Part shown: positions 1 to 5,078 of the stretch, in pieces
Layout: each line of letters begins with the position of its first letter
Position numbering within the stretch: position 1 is the stretch's first letter
Assembly: GCA_018712885.1 (NCBI GenBank)
Contig: DVGE01000157.1
Location: 1-5,888 of the forward strand
From: Candidatus Pullichristensenella stercoripullorum
GTDB lineage: Bacteria; Bacillota; Clostridia; Christensenellales; Aristaeellaceae
DNA: 5,888 bases
Direction: 5' to 3'
Program-made: the position numbers and the translations under genes
Notes under the pieces: model-generated
What the model saw: the letters and a program-made list of their open reading frames with translations, nothing else
Databases searched by the model: none
Told to the model about the DNA's origin: nothing

Positions 1-414
1 GCCGCCACCCGCGGCGAGAAGATCACCGTCATCTTCATCAACAACGGCATCTACGGCATGACCGGCGGCCAGATGGCCCCGACCACGCTCATCGGCGAAA
101 AGACCACCACCTCGCCCTACGGCCGCACGGCCGAGCGCAACGGCAACCCCATCCGCATCTGCGAGATGCTCTCCACGCTCGACGGCCCCAGCTTCATCGC
201 CCGCGTCAGCGTCCACGACGTCAAGAACGTCCTAAACGCCAAGAAGGTCATCGCCAAGGCGTTCGAGCATCAGGCCGAGGGCAAGGGCCTTTCGCTGGTC
301 GAAGTGCTCTCCACCTGCCCGACCAACTGGGGCCGCAGCCCGCAGGAAGCGATGAAGTTCGTCGCCGAGCGCATGATCCCGGAATATCCGCTGGGCATTT
401 TCAAGGAGGTCTGA
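1..414 (+). CDS. 2-oxoacid:ferredoxin oxidoreductase, beta (TPP-binding) subunit, C-terminal part
   Basis: This is the beta subunit of a 2-oxoacid:ferredoxin oxidoreductase (KorB/VorA type), which holds thiamine pyrophosphate and takes part in CoA-dependent oxidative decarboxylation of a 2-oxoacid with ferredoxin as acceptor in the cytoplasm. The reading frame is open from base 1, so the 5' end lies outside the window; 137 residues are visible of a family that is usually about 250-280 long. Near the start is NNGIYGMTGGQMAPTT (visible residues 14-29), the cofactor-site signature of the family, and near the end EVLSTCPTNWG (101-111) and MIPEYPLGIFKE, both typical of the C-terminus. The gamma subunit follows after 3 nt, and its ribosome binding site lies inside the last codons here. 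The substrate (2-oxoglutarate, a branched-chain 2-oxoacid or another) cannot be decided from this fragment. The family call is secure. Confidence 0.93.
   Translation, partial: AATRGEKITVIFINNGIYGMTGGQMAPTTLIGEKTTTSPYGRTAERNGNPIRICEMLSTLDGPSFIARVSVHDVKNVLNAKKVIAKAFEHQAEGKGLSLVEVLSTCPTNWGRSPQEAMKFVAERMIPEYPLGIFKEV
403..410 (+). promoter_or_regulatory. Shine-Dalgarno site of the gamma subunit gene
   Basis: AAGGAGGT is a near-perfect anti-Shine-Dalgarno complement, 7 nt before the ATG at 418. It lies within the final codons (Lys-Glu-Val) of the upstream beta subunit, so the two genes are translationally packed. This supports 418 as the gamma subunit start. Confidence 0.85.
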
Positions 415-417
415 AAC

Positions 418-957
418 ATGGATCTGCAAATGATTTTCGCCGGCTTCGGCGGCCAGGGCGTGCTGCTCATGGGCCAACTGATCGCCTACGCGGGCATGGT
501 GATGGGCAAGGAAGTCTCCTGGATGCCCTCCTACGGCCCGGAGATGCGCGGCGGCAGCGCCAACTGTTCCGTGGTCGTCTCCGACGAGCCGGTCGGTTCC
601 CCCCGCGTGGAGGACGCCGACGTGGTCGTGGCCATGAACAAGCCCTCGCTGGCGGTGTTTGAAAAGAGCGTCGTCCCCGGCGGCCTGCTCATCTACAACA
701 GCTCCCTGATCGACGTGCAGCCCACCCGCACCGACATCCGCGTGGCGGCCATCCCCGCCAACGACATCGCGGCGGAGCTGGGCAGCGCCAAGGTGACCAA
801 CATGGTCATGCTCGGCGCGGTGGCGCAGCTCACCGGCGACTTTACGGTAGAAGAGCTGGTGGACGCCATGCGCCACAAGTTCGGCCCCTCCAAGGAGCAC
901 ATGATGCCCAAAAACCGCGAGGCCATCGAACGCGGTATGGCGGCTGCGAAGGGCTGA
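418..957 (+). CDS. 2-oxoacid:ferredoxin oxidoreductase, gamma subunit
   Basis: This 179-residue protein is the gamma (KorC/VorC/PorG-like) subunit of the same oxidoreductase as the upstream gene. The family contributes to the CoA-binding part of the complex. The N-terminus carries the signature AGFGGQGVLLMGQLIAYAG (residues 7-25), followed by WMPSYGPEMRGGSANC (about 35-50) and DADVVVAMNKPS (about 66-77), all characteristic of the family. Length is normal for a stand-alone gamma subunit. The start at 418 is set by the strong ribosome binding site at 403-410. Beta then gamma is the usual order in clostridial operons, where the alpha subunit and a small 4Fe-4S ferredoxin subunit normally lie upstream; here they would be outside the window. 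No missing motif or frameshift was seen. Substrate specificity cannot be assigned. Confidence 0.94.
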   Translation: MDLQMIFAGFGGQGVLLMGQLIAYAGMVMGKEVSWMPSYGPEMRGGSANCSVVVSDEPVGSPRVEDADVVVAMNKPSLAVFEKSVVPGGLLIYNSSLIDVQPTRTDIRVAAIPANDIAAELGSAKVTNMVMLGAVAQLTGDFTVEELVDAMRHKFGPSKEHMMPKNREAIERGMAAAKG

Positions 958-961
958 GAAA

Positions 962-1174
962 ATGCTTTTGTCCATCGGCGACGTGGTAAAAATGAAAAAG
1001 GCGCATCCCTGCGGGAGCGATCTGTGGAAGATCACCTTCGTGGGCTCGGATATCAAGATGCGCTGCGAGGGTTGCGGAAGGGTCGTCATGCTGGAACGTC
1101 CTGTGTTCGAAAAACGGGTGCGGCGCATCGAGCGCGCCGCATCCGACCCTTGCGGTGCGGAGGCTGAGCAATGA
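962..1174 (+). CDS. DUF951 family protein
   Basis: This 70-residue soluble protein belongs to the DUF951 family of small Firmicute proteins, whose function is unknown. The family pattern is clear: GDVVKMKKAHPCGS (residues 6-19), W22, then CEGCGR with a CxxC pair (C35, C38) and RPVFEKRVRRI (46-56). The cysteine pair with HPCG (H15, C17) could bind a metal, but this is inference. The ATG at 962 lies 4 nt after the gamma subunit stop and has only a weak upstream purine run. It is preferred over the in-frame ATG at 992 because the family-conserved GDVVKMKK segment begins before that point. The stop overlaps the next start as ATGA (1171-1174), which implies translational coupling to the first signal peptidase. 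The last 14 residues extend past the conserved core and are probably variable. Confidence 0.88.
   Translation: MLLSIGDVVKMKKAHPCGSDLWKITFVGSDIKMRCEGCGRVVMLERPVFEKRVRRIERAASDPCGAEAEQ
1159..1163 (+). promoter_or_regulatory. Shine-Dalgarno site of the first signal peptidase
   Basis: GGAGG lies 7 nt upstream of the ATG at 1171, inside the 3' end of the DUF951 gene. With the ATGA overlap it fixes the signal peptidase start. Confidence 0.7.
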
Positions 1175-1686
1175 AGCGTGCTCTTTCGTGGTGCGCCTGG
1201 ATCGTGGGCGCGTTGGTGGTAGGCTATCTCTTGCGCACATACGTGGTCGGCACGGCGCGCGTGGTCGGCACTTCCATGGAGCCGACGCTCAACAGTGCGG
1301 ACATTGTGGTGGTCACCAAGTTCGACTACCTGCTCTCCGGCCCCTCGCGCGGCGACGTCACGCTCTGCCGTCTGCCGGAACACAGCGAGTCGGAGACGTA
1401 CTTAAAGCGCGTGGCCGCCATCCCCGGCGACACCTATGCCATTCGCGGCGGCGTCGCCTACTTGAACGGTGAAGTGGCCGACGAGCCTTACGCCACCGGC
1501 ACCGAGGGCTGCGAGGATTTTGAGATCACCCTGGCGGAAAACGAATATCTCGTCCTGGGCGACAACCGCATGGAGAGCTACGACAGCCGCGCCGCGGACG
1601 TCGGCGTGCTCTCCCGAGCGGATTTCATCGGCCGCGCCCGCCTCAAGGTGTGGCCGCTCGAACAGTTTTTTCGTCCCATCTATTGA
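1171..1686 (+). CDS. lepB: type I signal peptidase (first of a tandem pair)
   Basis: This 171-residue type I signal peptidase (S26 family) would remove signal peptides from exported proteins at the outer face of the membrane by a Ser-Lys dyad. One N-terminal membrane segment spans about residues 7-22. The nucleophile box is GTSMEPTL with Ser35. The general-base box is YLKRVAAIPGD with Lys79. The later boxes are LGDNRMESYDSR (129-140) and GRARLKVWP near the end. All catalytic motifs are intact, and the length matches short Gram-positive SipS-type enzymes. The start is set by the GGAGG at 1159-1163 and the ATGA overlap with the DUF951 gene. A second, different signal peptidase begins 19 nt downstream. 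The family call is certain; the symbol is generic, because clostridia often have several paralogs. Confidence 0.95.
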   Translation: MKRALSWCAWIVGALVVGYLLRTYVVGTARVVGTSMEPTLNSADIVVVTKFDYLLSGPSRGDVTLCRLPEHSESETYLKRVAAIPGDTYAIRGGVAYLNGEVADEPYATGTEGCEDFEITLAENEYLVLGDNRMESYDSRAADVGVLSRADFIGRARLKVWPLEQFFRPIY

Positions 1687-1693
1687 CGGAAGC

Positions 1694-1697
1694 GAGG
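1694..1697 (+). promoter_or_regulatory. Shine-Dalgarno site of the second signal peptidase
   Basis: GAGG lies 8 nt before the GTG at 1706, in the short gap after the first signal peptidase. A competing site, AAGGA at 1724-1728, sits 7 nt before an in-frame TTG at 1736, so the start is not fully settled. Confidence 0.5.
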
Positions 1698-1705
1698 CAT
1701 TGCAA

Positions 1706-2398
1706 GTGAACGACGATATCCGCAAGGAAGAAGAATTGACGAATGCGCCTGAAGCGGAGGCGCCCGAAGCCGCGCAGCCGGAGGGGGAAAAGCCCGAGGG
1801 CAAGCCGAAGAAGTCCGTGGGCCGGGAGATCCGCGAATGGGTGGTCGCCCTGGCCGCGGCGGTGCTCATCGCCCTGCTCATCCGCACCTTCCTGTTCACG
1901 CTCATCCGCGTGGACGGCCATTCCATGGATGATACGCTGCACAACGGCGAGCGCCTCTTCGTCTCCGTGCTCGACGTGCGGCTCTCGGGCGTGGAGCGCG
2001 GCGACGTGGTCATCTGCCACTATCCGAACCGCACATCCCCGGGTCTGTTCGGCATCGAGACGCAGACGAACTTCGTCAAGCGCGTGCGCGGCGTGCCCGG
2101 CGACGTGGTGGAGCGCAAAAACAACGTCACCTACATCAACGGCGAGGCCATCGACCCGGAGAACGCCTTGAAATCGTTGATCCTCTATCCCGACGGCCAT
2201 CCTGACGACTATGGCCCTTATACACTGGGCGAGGACGAGTACTTCGTCGTCGGCGATAACGTCTACAACAGCCACGATTCCCGCGACTGGAACGACAGCG
2301 ACCCCTCCGGCGATGTCGGCCCCATCACCGGCGATATGATCGTCGGCCGCGCCCGCTTCGTCTTCTGGCCGCTGAGCGAGATCCGCTCCATCGACTGA
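1706..2398 (+). CDS. lepB: type I signal peptidase with acidic N-terminal tail (second of a tandem pair)
   Basis: This is a second S26-family signal peptidase, 230 residues if translation starts at GTG 1706. A Glu/Pro/Lys-rich cytoplasmic tail (about residues 1-40, with many Glu residues between 8 and 31) precedes a membrane segment at about 46-66. Catalytic boxes follow: GHSMDDTL with Ser73, NFVKRVRGVPGD with Lys125, VVGDNVYNSHDSRDW (181-195), and GRARFVFWPL (214-223). All are intact. The open frame continues upstream to 1469, but that part overlaps the first signal peptidase out of frame and has no family similarity. GTG 1706 has GAGG 8 nt upstream. TTG 1736 is an alternative that would shorten the tail by 10 residues. 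The gene lies 19 nt after its paralog and 1 nt before the M1-like gene. The sequences differ enough that this is an old duplication or independent recruitment. Confidence 0.93.
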   Translation: MNDDIRKEEELTNAPEAEAPEAAQPEGEKPEGKPKKSVGREIREWVVALAAAVLIALLIRTFLFTLIRVDGHSMDDTLHNGERLFVSVLDVRLSGVERGDVVICHYPNRTSPGLFGIETQTNFVKRVRGVPGDVVERKNNVTYINGEAIDPENALKSLILYPDGHPDDYGPYTLGEDEYFVVGDNVYNSHDSRDWNDSDPSGDVGPITGDMIVGRARFVFWPLSEIRSID

Positions 2399-2399
2399 T

Positions 2400-3890
2400 A
2401 TGGGCGGGAAGCGGAAGCGCCTGGTGCGCATATTGGCGCTGGCGTTGGCGGCGTTGCTGGTGCTGGGCACGATGGCTTCCATCGTCTTCAGCCACGACCA
2501 CGCCCACGCGGAAGCCGCCGCAGAGCGGGACGGGTACCATTTGGAGATCGCATTTTACGAGGACGCACAGGCGCTGCAGATCCGGCAGCGCCTGCGCTAT
2601 ACCAACCGCACCGGCGGACGTCTCGACCGCGTGGAGTTCTCCGTCTACGCCAACATGTTCCGCCGCGTGACGGCGCTGATGTACGAAGGCGACGTCTGGC
2701 AGGACGTCTTTCCCGCGGGCAACGCCCCCGGCGGGATCGAGTTTTCGCGCGTCCTCGTCGATGGCGAGGCTGCCGATTGGGGCATGATGGGCGAGGAGGA
2801 GCTGTTTTTGCGCGTCGCCTGCGACCTCGCGGACGGCGAGGCGTGCGAATTTACCTTCGAATACACGCTGTTGCTCACCCAAAACGCCGCTTCCCTGGGC
2901 GTGGGCGACACCGATTGGCGGCTGCGCGGCTTCTACGTCCAGCCCCTGAAGTACGAATACGGCGAATTCGTCGCCCCTGAGCCTCTGCAGCACGCCAACT
3001 ACGTCTACGCCGACCGCGCCGACTGCGCGCTCACACTCACGCTGCCGGAGCGCTACCTGCTCGCCGGCCCCGGCGAGGTCGCGTCTTCGGACAACGGCGA
3101 CGGCACGCGCACATGGACGCTCGCGGCGGAGAACATCCGCGAATTGTGCGTCTCCTTCGGCATGCGCTGGCGGGAATACAGCGCCGAGACGTCTTCCGGC
3201 ACGCGCCTGCGCCTGCTCGCGAACGCTCGCGGCGCGCAGGACACGCTGCAAACGGCGCTGCAAGCGCTGGAAGCCTATGAAAGCTGGTTCGGCCCCCTCG
3301 CCTGGGATGTGACCATCGCCCAGAGCGACTACGCGCTGGAGGCGCTTTCCCTGCCCGGCCTCATCTGGGCGAGCGCCGACGGGCTCACCGACACCATGGC
3401 CCTGCGCCGGGCGCTGGCCAAACAGTTCTTCGGCTACGGCGCCTATCCCATGCCCACGGAGGACGCCTGGCTCTCCGATTCCGTCAGCGCCTACGCCGCC
3501 TGCCTCGCCCTCAAAGAGGCGGAGGGGGAGGACGCTTTCCTCGCATACCTCAACGGCGTCATCCTCCCCGAAGCGCAGTACACGCTGCCCGGCGTGGAGG
3601 TCACTTCCTCCGCCGCCATCCTCAGCGCCGGCGAGTACGAAAGCCTCGTCCTCGGCCGCGGCGCGCTGGTCATGCACGAAACGTGCACCGCCATGGGCGG
3701 GGAAACGTTCCTTGCCGCCCTGCGCCTCTTCTACGAGCGCGGGCTGACCATGGACGTGGTGGGGGAGTACGACCTCGTATCCGCTCTTGACGACGCCAGC
3801 GGCGGCGATTGGGAGGCGTTTCTCACCGACTGGCTCTTCAACGTGGCCGATTATTATGTGGAGAGCTACACGCTGGACAGCATTGAATAA
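2400..3890 (+). CDS. secreted or membrane-anchored M1 aminopeptidase-like protein lacking catalytic residues
   Basis: This 496-residue protein has a basic N-terminus (KRKR), a hydrophobic stretch at about 9-30, and then a His-rich segment ending AHA (35-37), a possible signal peptidase cleavage site. Residues about 45-260 look like the N-terminal beta domain of M1 metallopeptidases. Residues 290-480 align by eye with the catalytic domain, but its key residues are replaced. HELAHQWFG is RALAKQFFG (337-345). The third zinc ligand, Glu 19 residues after the last His, is Asp360 in WLSDSVSAY. The GAMEN-type loop before PGLI is EALSL (314-318). The catalytic Tyr before KGA is Leu418 in VLGRGALVMHE. 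The conserved end GETFLAALRLFYERG...FLTDWL remains. I infer an inactive pseudopeptidase with a binding or scaffold role; its actual function is unknown. The start has no clear ribosome binding site, but the preceding stop is 1 nt away, so reinitiation is likely. Confidence 0.75.
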   Translation: MGGKRKRLVRILALALAALLVLGTMASIVFSHDHAHAEAAAERDGYHLEIAFYEDAQALQIRQRLRYTNRTGGRLDRVEFSVYANMFRRVTALMYEGDVWQDVFPAGNAPGGIEFSRVLVDGEAADWGMMGEEELFLRVACDLADGEACEFTFEYTLLLTQNAASLGVGDTDWRLRGFYVQPLKYEYGEFVAPEPLQHANYVYADRADCALTLTLPERYLLAGPGEVASSDNGDGTRTWTLAAENIRELCVSFGMRWREYSAETSSGTRLRLLANARGAQDTLQTALQALEAYESWFGPLAWDVTIAQSDYALEALSLPGLIWASADGLTDTMALRRALAKQFFGYGAYPMPTEDAWLSDSVSAYAACLALKEAEGEDAFLAYLNGVILPEAQYTLPGVEVTSSAAILSAGEYESLVLGRGALVMHETCTAMGGETFLAALRLFYERGLTMDVVGEYDLVSALDDASGGDWEAFLTDWLFNVADYYVESYTLDSIE

Positions 3891-3940
3891 AAGACTCCGG
3901 TCTGTTTAATGCGCAGGGCGCGCAAAACAGACCGGAGTTT
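3891..3940. terminator. bidirectional intrinsic terminator between convergent genes
   Basis: ACTCCGGTCTGTTT (3894-3907) pairs perfectly with AAACAGACCGGAGT (3925-3938), a 14-bp stem. Inside it, TGCGC (3910-3914) pairs with GCGCA (3920-3924) around a 5-nt loop, leaving an AA bulge. Read on the minus strand, the stem is followed by TCTTTTATTC, a reasonable U-tract for the DtxR-family gene. Read on the plus strand, only TTT follows, so termination of the long plus-strand run may rely more on the stem. Confidence 0.82.
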
Positions 3941-3958
3941 GCGAAAAAGCGCCTATGC

Positions 3959-4336
3959 TCAGCCCTCTTGCAGCCGCTCCTCCACGTGGCGGCGGATGCA
4001 GTCGAAGCTCTCCTGGCTGATGACGTGCTCGATGCGGCAGGCGTCCTCGGCGGCCGTCTCCTCGCCCACGCCCAGCCCCACCAGCCAGTCGGTGATGAGC
4101 AGGTGGCGCTCCAGCACTTTTTCCGCCTCGGCGCGCCCCTCGTCCGTGAGGTGCAGAAAGCCGTGCTCGTCGGTGGTCACCAGCCCCAGGTTGCGCAAAT
4201 TGGCCATCGCCACGGAGACGCTGGGCCGGGAAAAGTTCAAATGGTTGGCCACGTCCACGGAGCGGACATAGCCGTGCTTTTTTTGCAGCATGAGGATGGC
4301 TTCAAGGTAGTTCTCCCTCGATTCCTGCACACGCAT
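3959..4336 (-). CDS. DtxR/MntR-family metal-dependent transcriptional repressor
   Basis: This 125-residue cytoplasmic regulator belongs to the DtxR/MntR family, which represses metal-uptake or metal-response genes when loaded with Fe2+ or Mn2+. A winged helix-turn-helix occupies about residues 5-65 (SVDVANHLNFSRPSVSVAM at 26-44, wing TTDEHGFLHLT at 54-64). The dimerization and metal-binding domain follows, with ERHLLITDWL (76-85) and DACRIEHVIS (98-107). By alignment with DtxR, the primary-site positions are Asn9, Cys100, Glu103 and His104. At the ancillary site His78 is kept, but the Glu83 and His98 equivalents are Thr82 and Ala96. No C-terminal SH3-like domain is present, as in other short clostridial members. 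The start has GGGAGG (4345-4350) 8 nt upstream and a strong promoter. No metal transporter gene lies nearby, so target and metal are unknown. Confidence 0.9.
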   Translation of the reverse strand: MRVQESRENYLEAILMLQKKHGYVRSVDVANHLNFSRPSVSVAMANLRNLGLVTTDEHGFLHLTDEGRAEAEKVLERHLLITDWLVGLGVGEETAAEDACRIEHVISQESFDCIRRHVEERLQEG

Positions 4337-4344
4337 GGCGTTCG

Positions 4345-4350
4345 CCTCCC
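4345..4350 (-). promoter_or_regulatory. Shine-Dalgarno site of the DtxR-family gene
   Basis: On the minus strand this reads GGGAGG, 8 nt before the ATG at 4336. It confirms the start codon of the regulator. Confidence 0.8.
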
Positions 4351-4371
4351 ATCAGACAACGTATCCCCTAT

Positions 4372-4400
4372 ATCATAGAGCATCGAAGCCCCGCTGTCAA
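4372..4400 (-). promoter_or_regulatory. sigma-A promoter of the DtxR-family gene
   Basis: Read on the minus strand, a perfect -35 TTGACA (4395-4400) is followed by a 17-nt spacer and a -10 TATGAT (4372-4377, one mismatch to consensus). Transcription should start near 4365, giving a leader of about 28 nt containing GGGAGG. Two inverted repeats overlap it: CTAT-ATC-ATAG (4368-4378) over the -10, and GCCCCGC/GCGGGGC (4388-4394/4403-4409) flanking the -35. Either could be an operator. Confidence 0.85.
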
Positions 4401-4409
4401 GTGCGGGGC
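4388..4409. repeat. inverted repeat flanking the -35 element and preceding the divergent gene
   Basis: GCCCCGC (4388-4394) and GCGGGGC (4403-4409) are perfect inverted copies separated by 8 nt. In DNA they bracket the -35 hexamer of the minus-strand promoter. In a plus-strand transcript they would form a 7-bp hairpin directly before the ribosome binding site at 4410-4417. A role in regulation is inference. Confidence 0.5.
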
Positions 4410-4417
4410 GGAGGAGG
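4410..4417 (+). promoter_or_regulatory. Shine-Dalgarno site of the two-helix membrane protein
   Basis: GGAGGAGG lies 5 nt before the ATG at 4423. It strongly supports translation of this otherwise unrecognised gene from that start. I found no convincing plus-strand -35/-10 pair upstream. Confidence 0.75.
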
Positions 4418-4422
4418 ACAGG

Positions 4423-4944
4423 ATGGAACAAAGGCTCGCGGGCAAAAAACTCAAAGTCTGGCAAGGCTGTCTGCTGGTGGTGCTGGTGGCGGTCTTTCTC
4501 TTCGCGGCGCAGTTCGTATTGACATTTGTGCAGTACGCGCTGACCTATTTCCGCATCCTTCCGGCGCAGACCGCCTATACCATCGCTTCGGTGGCCTACT
4601 GGCTCTTCGGCGGCTTCCTCGGCCTGCGCTTTTTGCGCGACTACGTGCTGAACTACCTCTATACGACCAACACAAAGCAATTGCAGGTCTGCCGCGTCTA
4701 CGGCCCGGGCCGCCCGCGCGTGATGGAGGACGTCTACTTCAGCCGCCTCAAAGCCATCGGCGAGGTGGAGGCGATGAAAAAGCGCTTTCCCGGCGCCAAA
4801 GTGCAGCGCGCCACGCTGCGCCGCGCTGCGCTCCCTGTCAAGGCCGTGGCCTACGATTCCACGGAGGGCATGAAGCTGCTCCTCCTCCAGCCCAACGACG
4901 AGCTCTGGGCGCACCTGCAGGCGGCGCTGAAGGAAAAGAAATAA
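4423..4944 (+). CDS. two-helix membrane protein of unknown function
   Basis: I do not recognise the family of this 173-residue protein. After a short basic N-terminus (residues 1-12), a long hydrophobic segment at about 14-42 and a second at about 50-69 form a membrane hairpin with a short loop (YFRILPAQ). The basic residues put both ends in the cytoplasm. The remainder (about 70-173) is soluble and basic, and ends with LLLLQPNDELWAHLQAALKEKK-like alternation (152-173): a beta strand, then a helix. This layout, with YTTNTKQLQVCRV near the start of the soluble part, vaguely resembles bacterial PH-like domains attached to membrane helices, but that is a weak guess. Translation is supported by the strong ribosome binding site and by coding-like composition across the whole frame. 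The gene is divergent from the DtxR-family regulator, 86 nt away, so shared regulation is possible. Confidence 0.75.
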   Translation: MEQRLAGKKLKVWQGCLLVVLVAVFLFAAQFVLTFVQYALTYFRILPAQTAYTIASVAYWLFGGFLGLRFLRDYVLNYLYTTNTKQLQVCRVYGPGRPRVMEDVYFSRLKAIGEVEAMKKRFPGAKVQRATLRRAALPVKAVAYDSTEGMKLLLLQPNDELWAHLQAALKEKK

Positions 4945-4947
4945 AGC

Positions 4948-4990
4948 GGAAAGGCCGGCCCTGGCAACGGATGCCCGGACCGGCCTTTCC
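4948..4990. terminator. hairpin after the membrane protein gene, probable bidirectional terminator
   Basis: GGAAAGGCCGG (4948-4958) and CCGGCCTTTCC (4980-4990) form a perfect 11-bp stem with a 21-nt loop, inside which GGC (4963-4965) can pair with GCC (4973-4975). It begins 4 nt after the stop at 4944. There is no plus-strand T-run. Read on the minus strand, the stem is followed by GCTTTATTTCTTTTCC, so it may better end transcripts coming from the MazG-like gene. Confidence 0.6.
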
Positions 4991-5078
4991 CCTGGCGGGG
5001 GCAAAACCCCGCGCCCGGATGCGCGCTGCATACGCCCCCTGCAAGGCCGCGCGCCGTCCTGTTGCGGAACGCGCCTTG

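Noticed and set aside
232..1383. Minus-strand open frame (383 codons) opposite the oxidoreductase and DUF951 genes
   Set aside because: It covers three plus-strand genes with clear family motifs and has low-complexity His/Ala/Gly-rich content. No ribosome binding site supports it.
1469..1705. Upstream extension of the second signal peptidase to an ATG at 1469
   Set aside because: It would overlap the first signal peptidase out of frame by over 200 nt and encode residues without family similarity. GTG 1706 has a suitable ribosome binding site.
1643..2482. Minus-strand open frame opposite the second signal peptidase
   Set aside because: Its composition is that of an antisense shadow; the plus strand carries an intact signal peptidase.
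2325..3677. Long minus-strand open frame (450 codons) opposite the M1-like gene
   Set aside because: It is rich in Arg, Ala, Gly, Val and His with no family motif, as expected opposite a GC-rich gene. The plus-strand frame has recognisable M1 structure.
4371..4376. TATCAT as a plus-strand -10 for the membrane protein gene
   Set aside because: No -35-like hexamer lies 16-18 nt upstream, and the element is better explained as the complement of the minus-strand -10.
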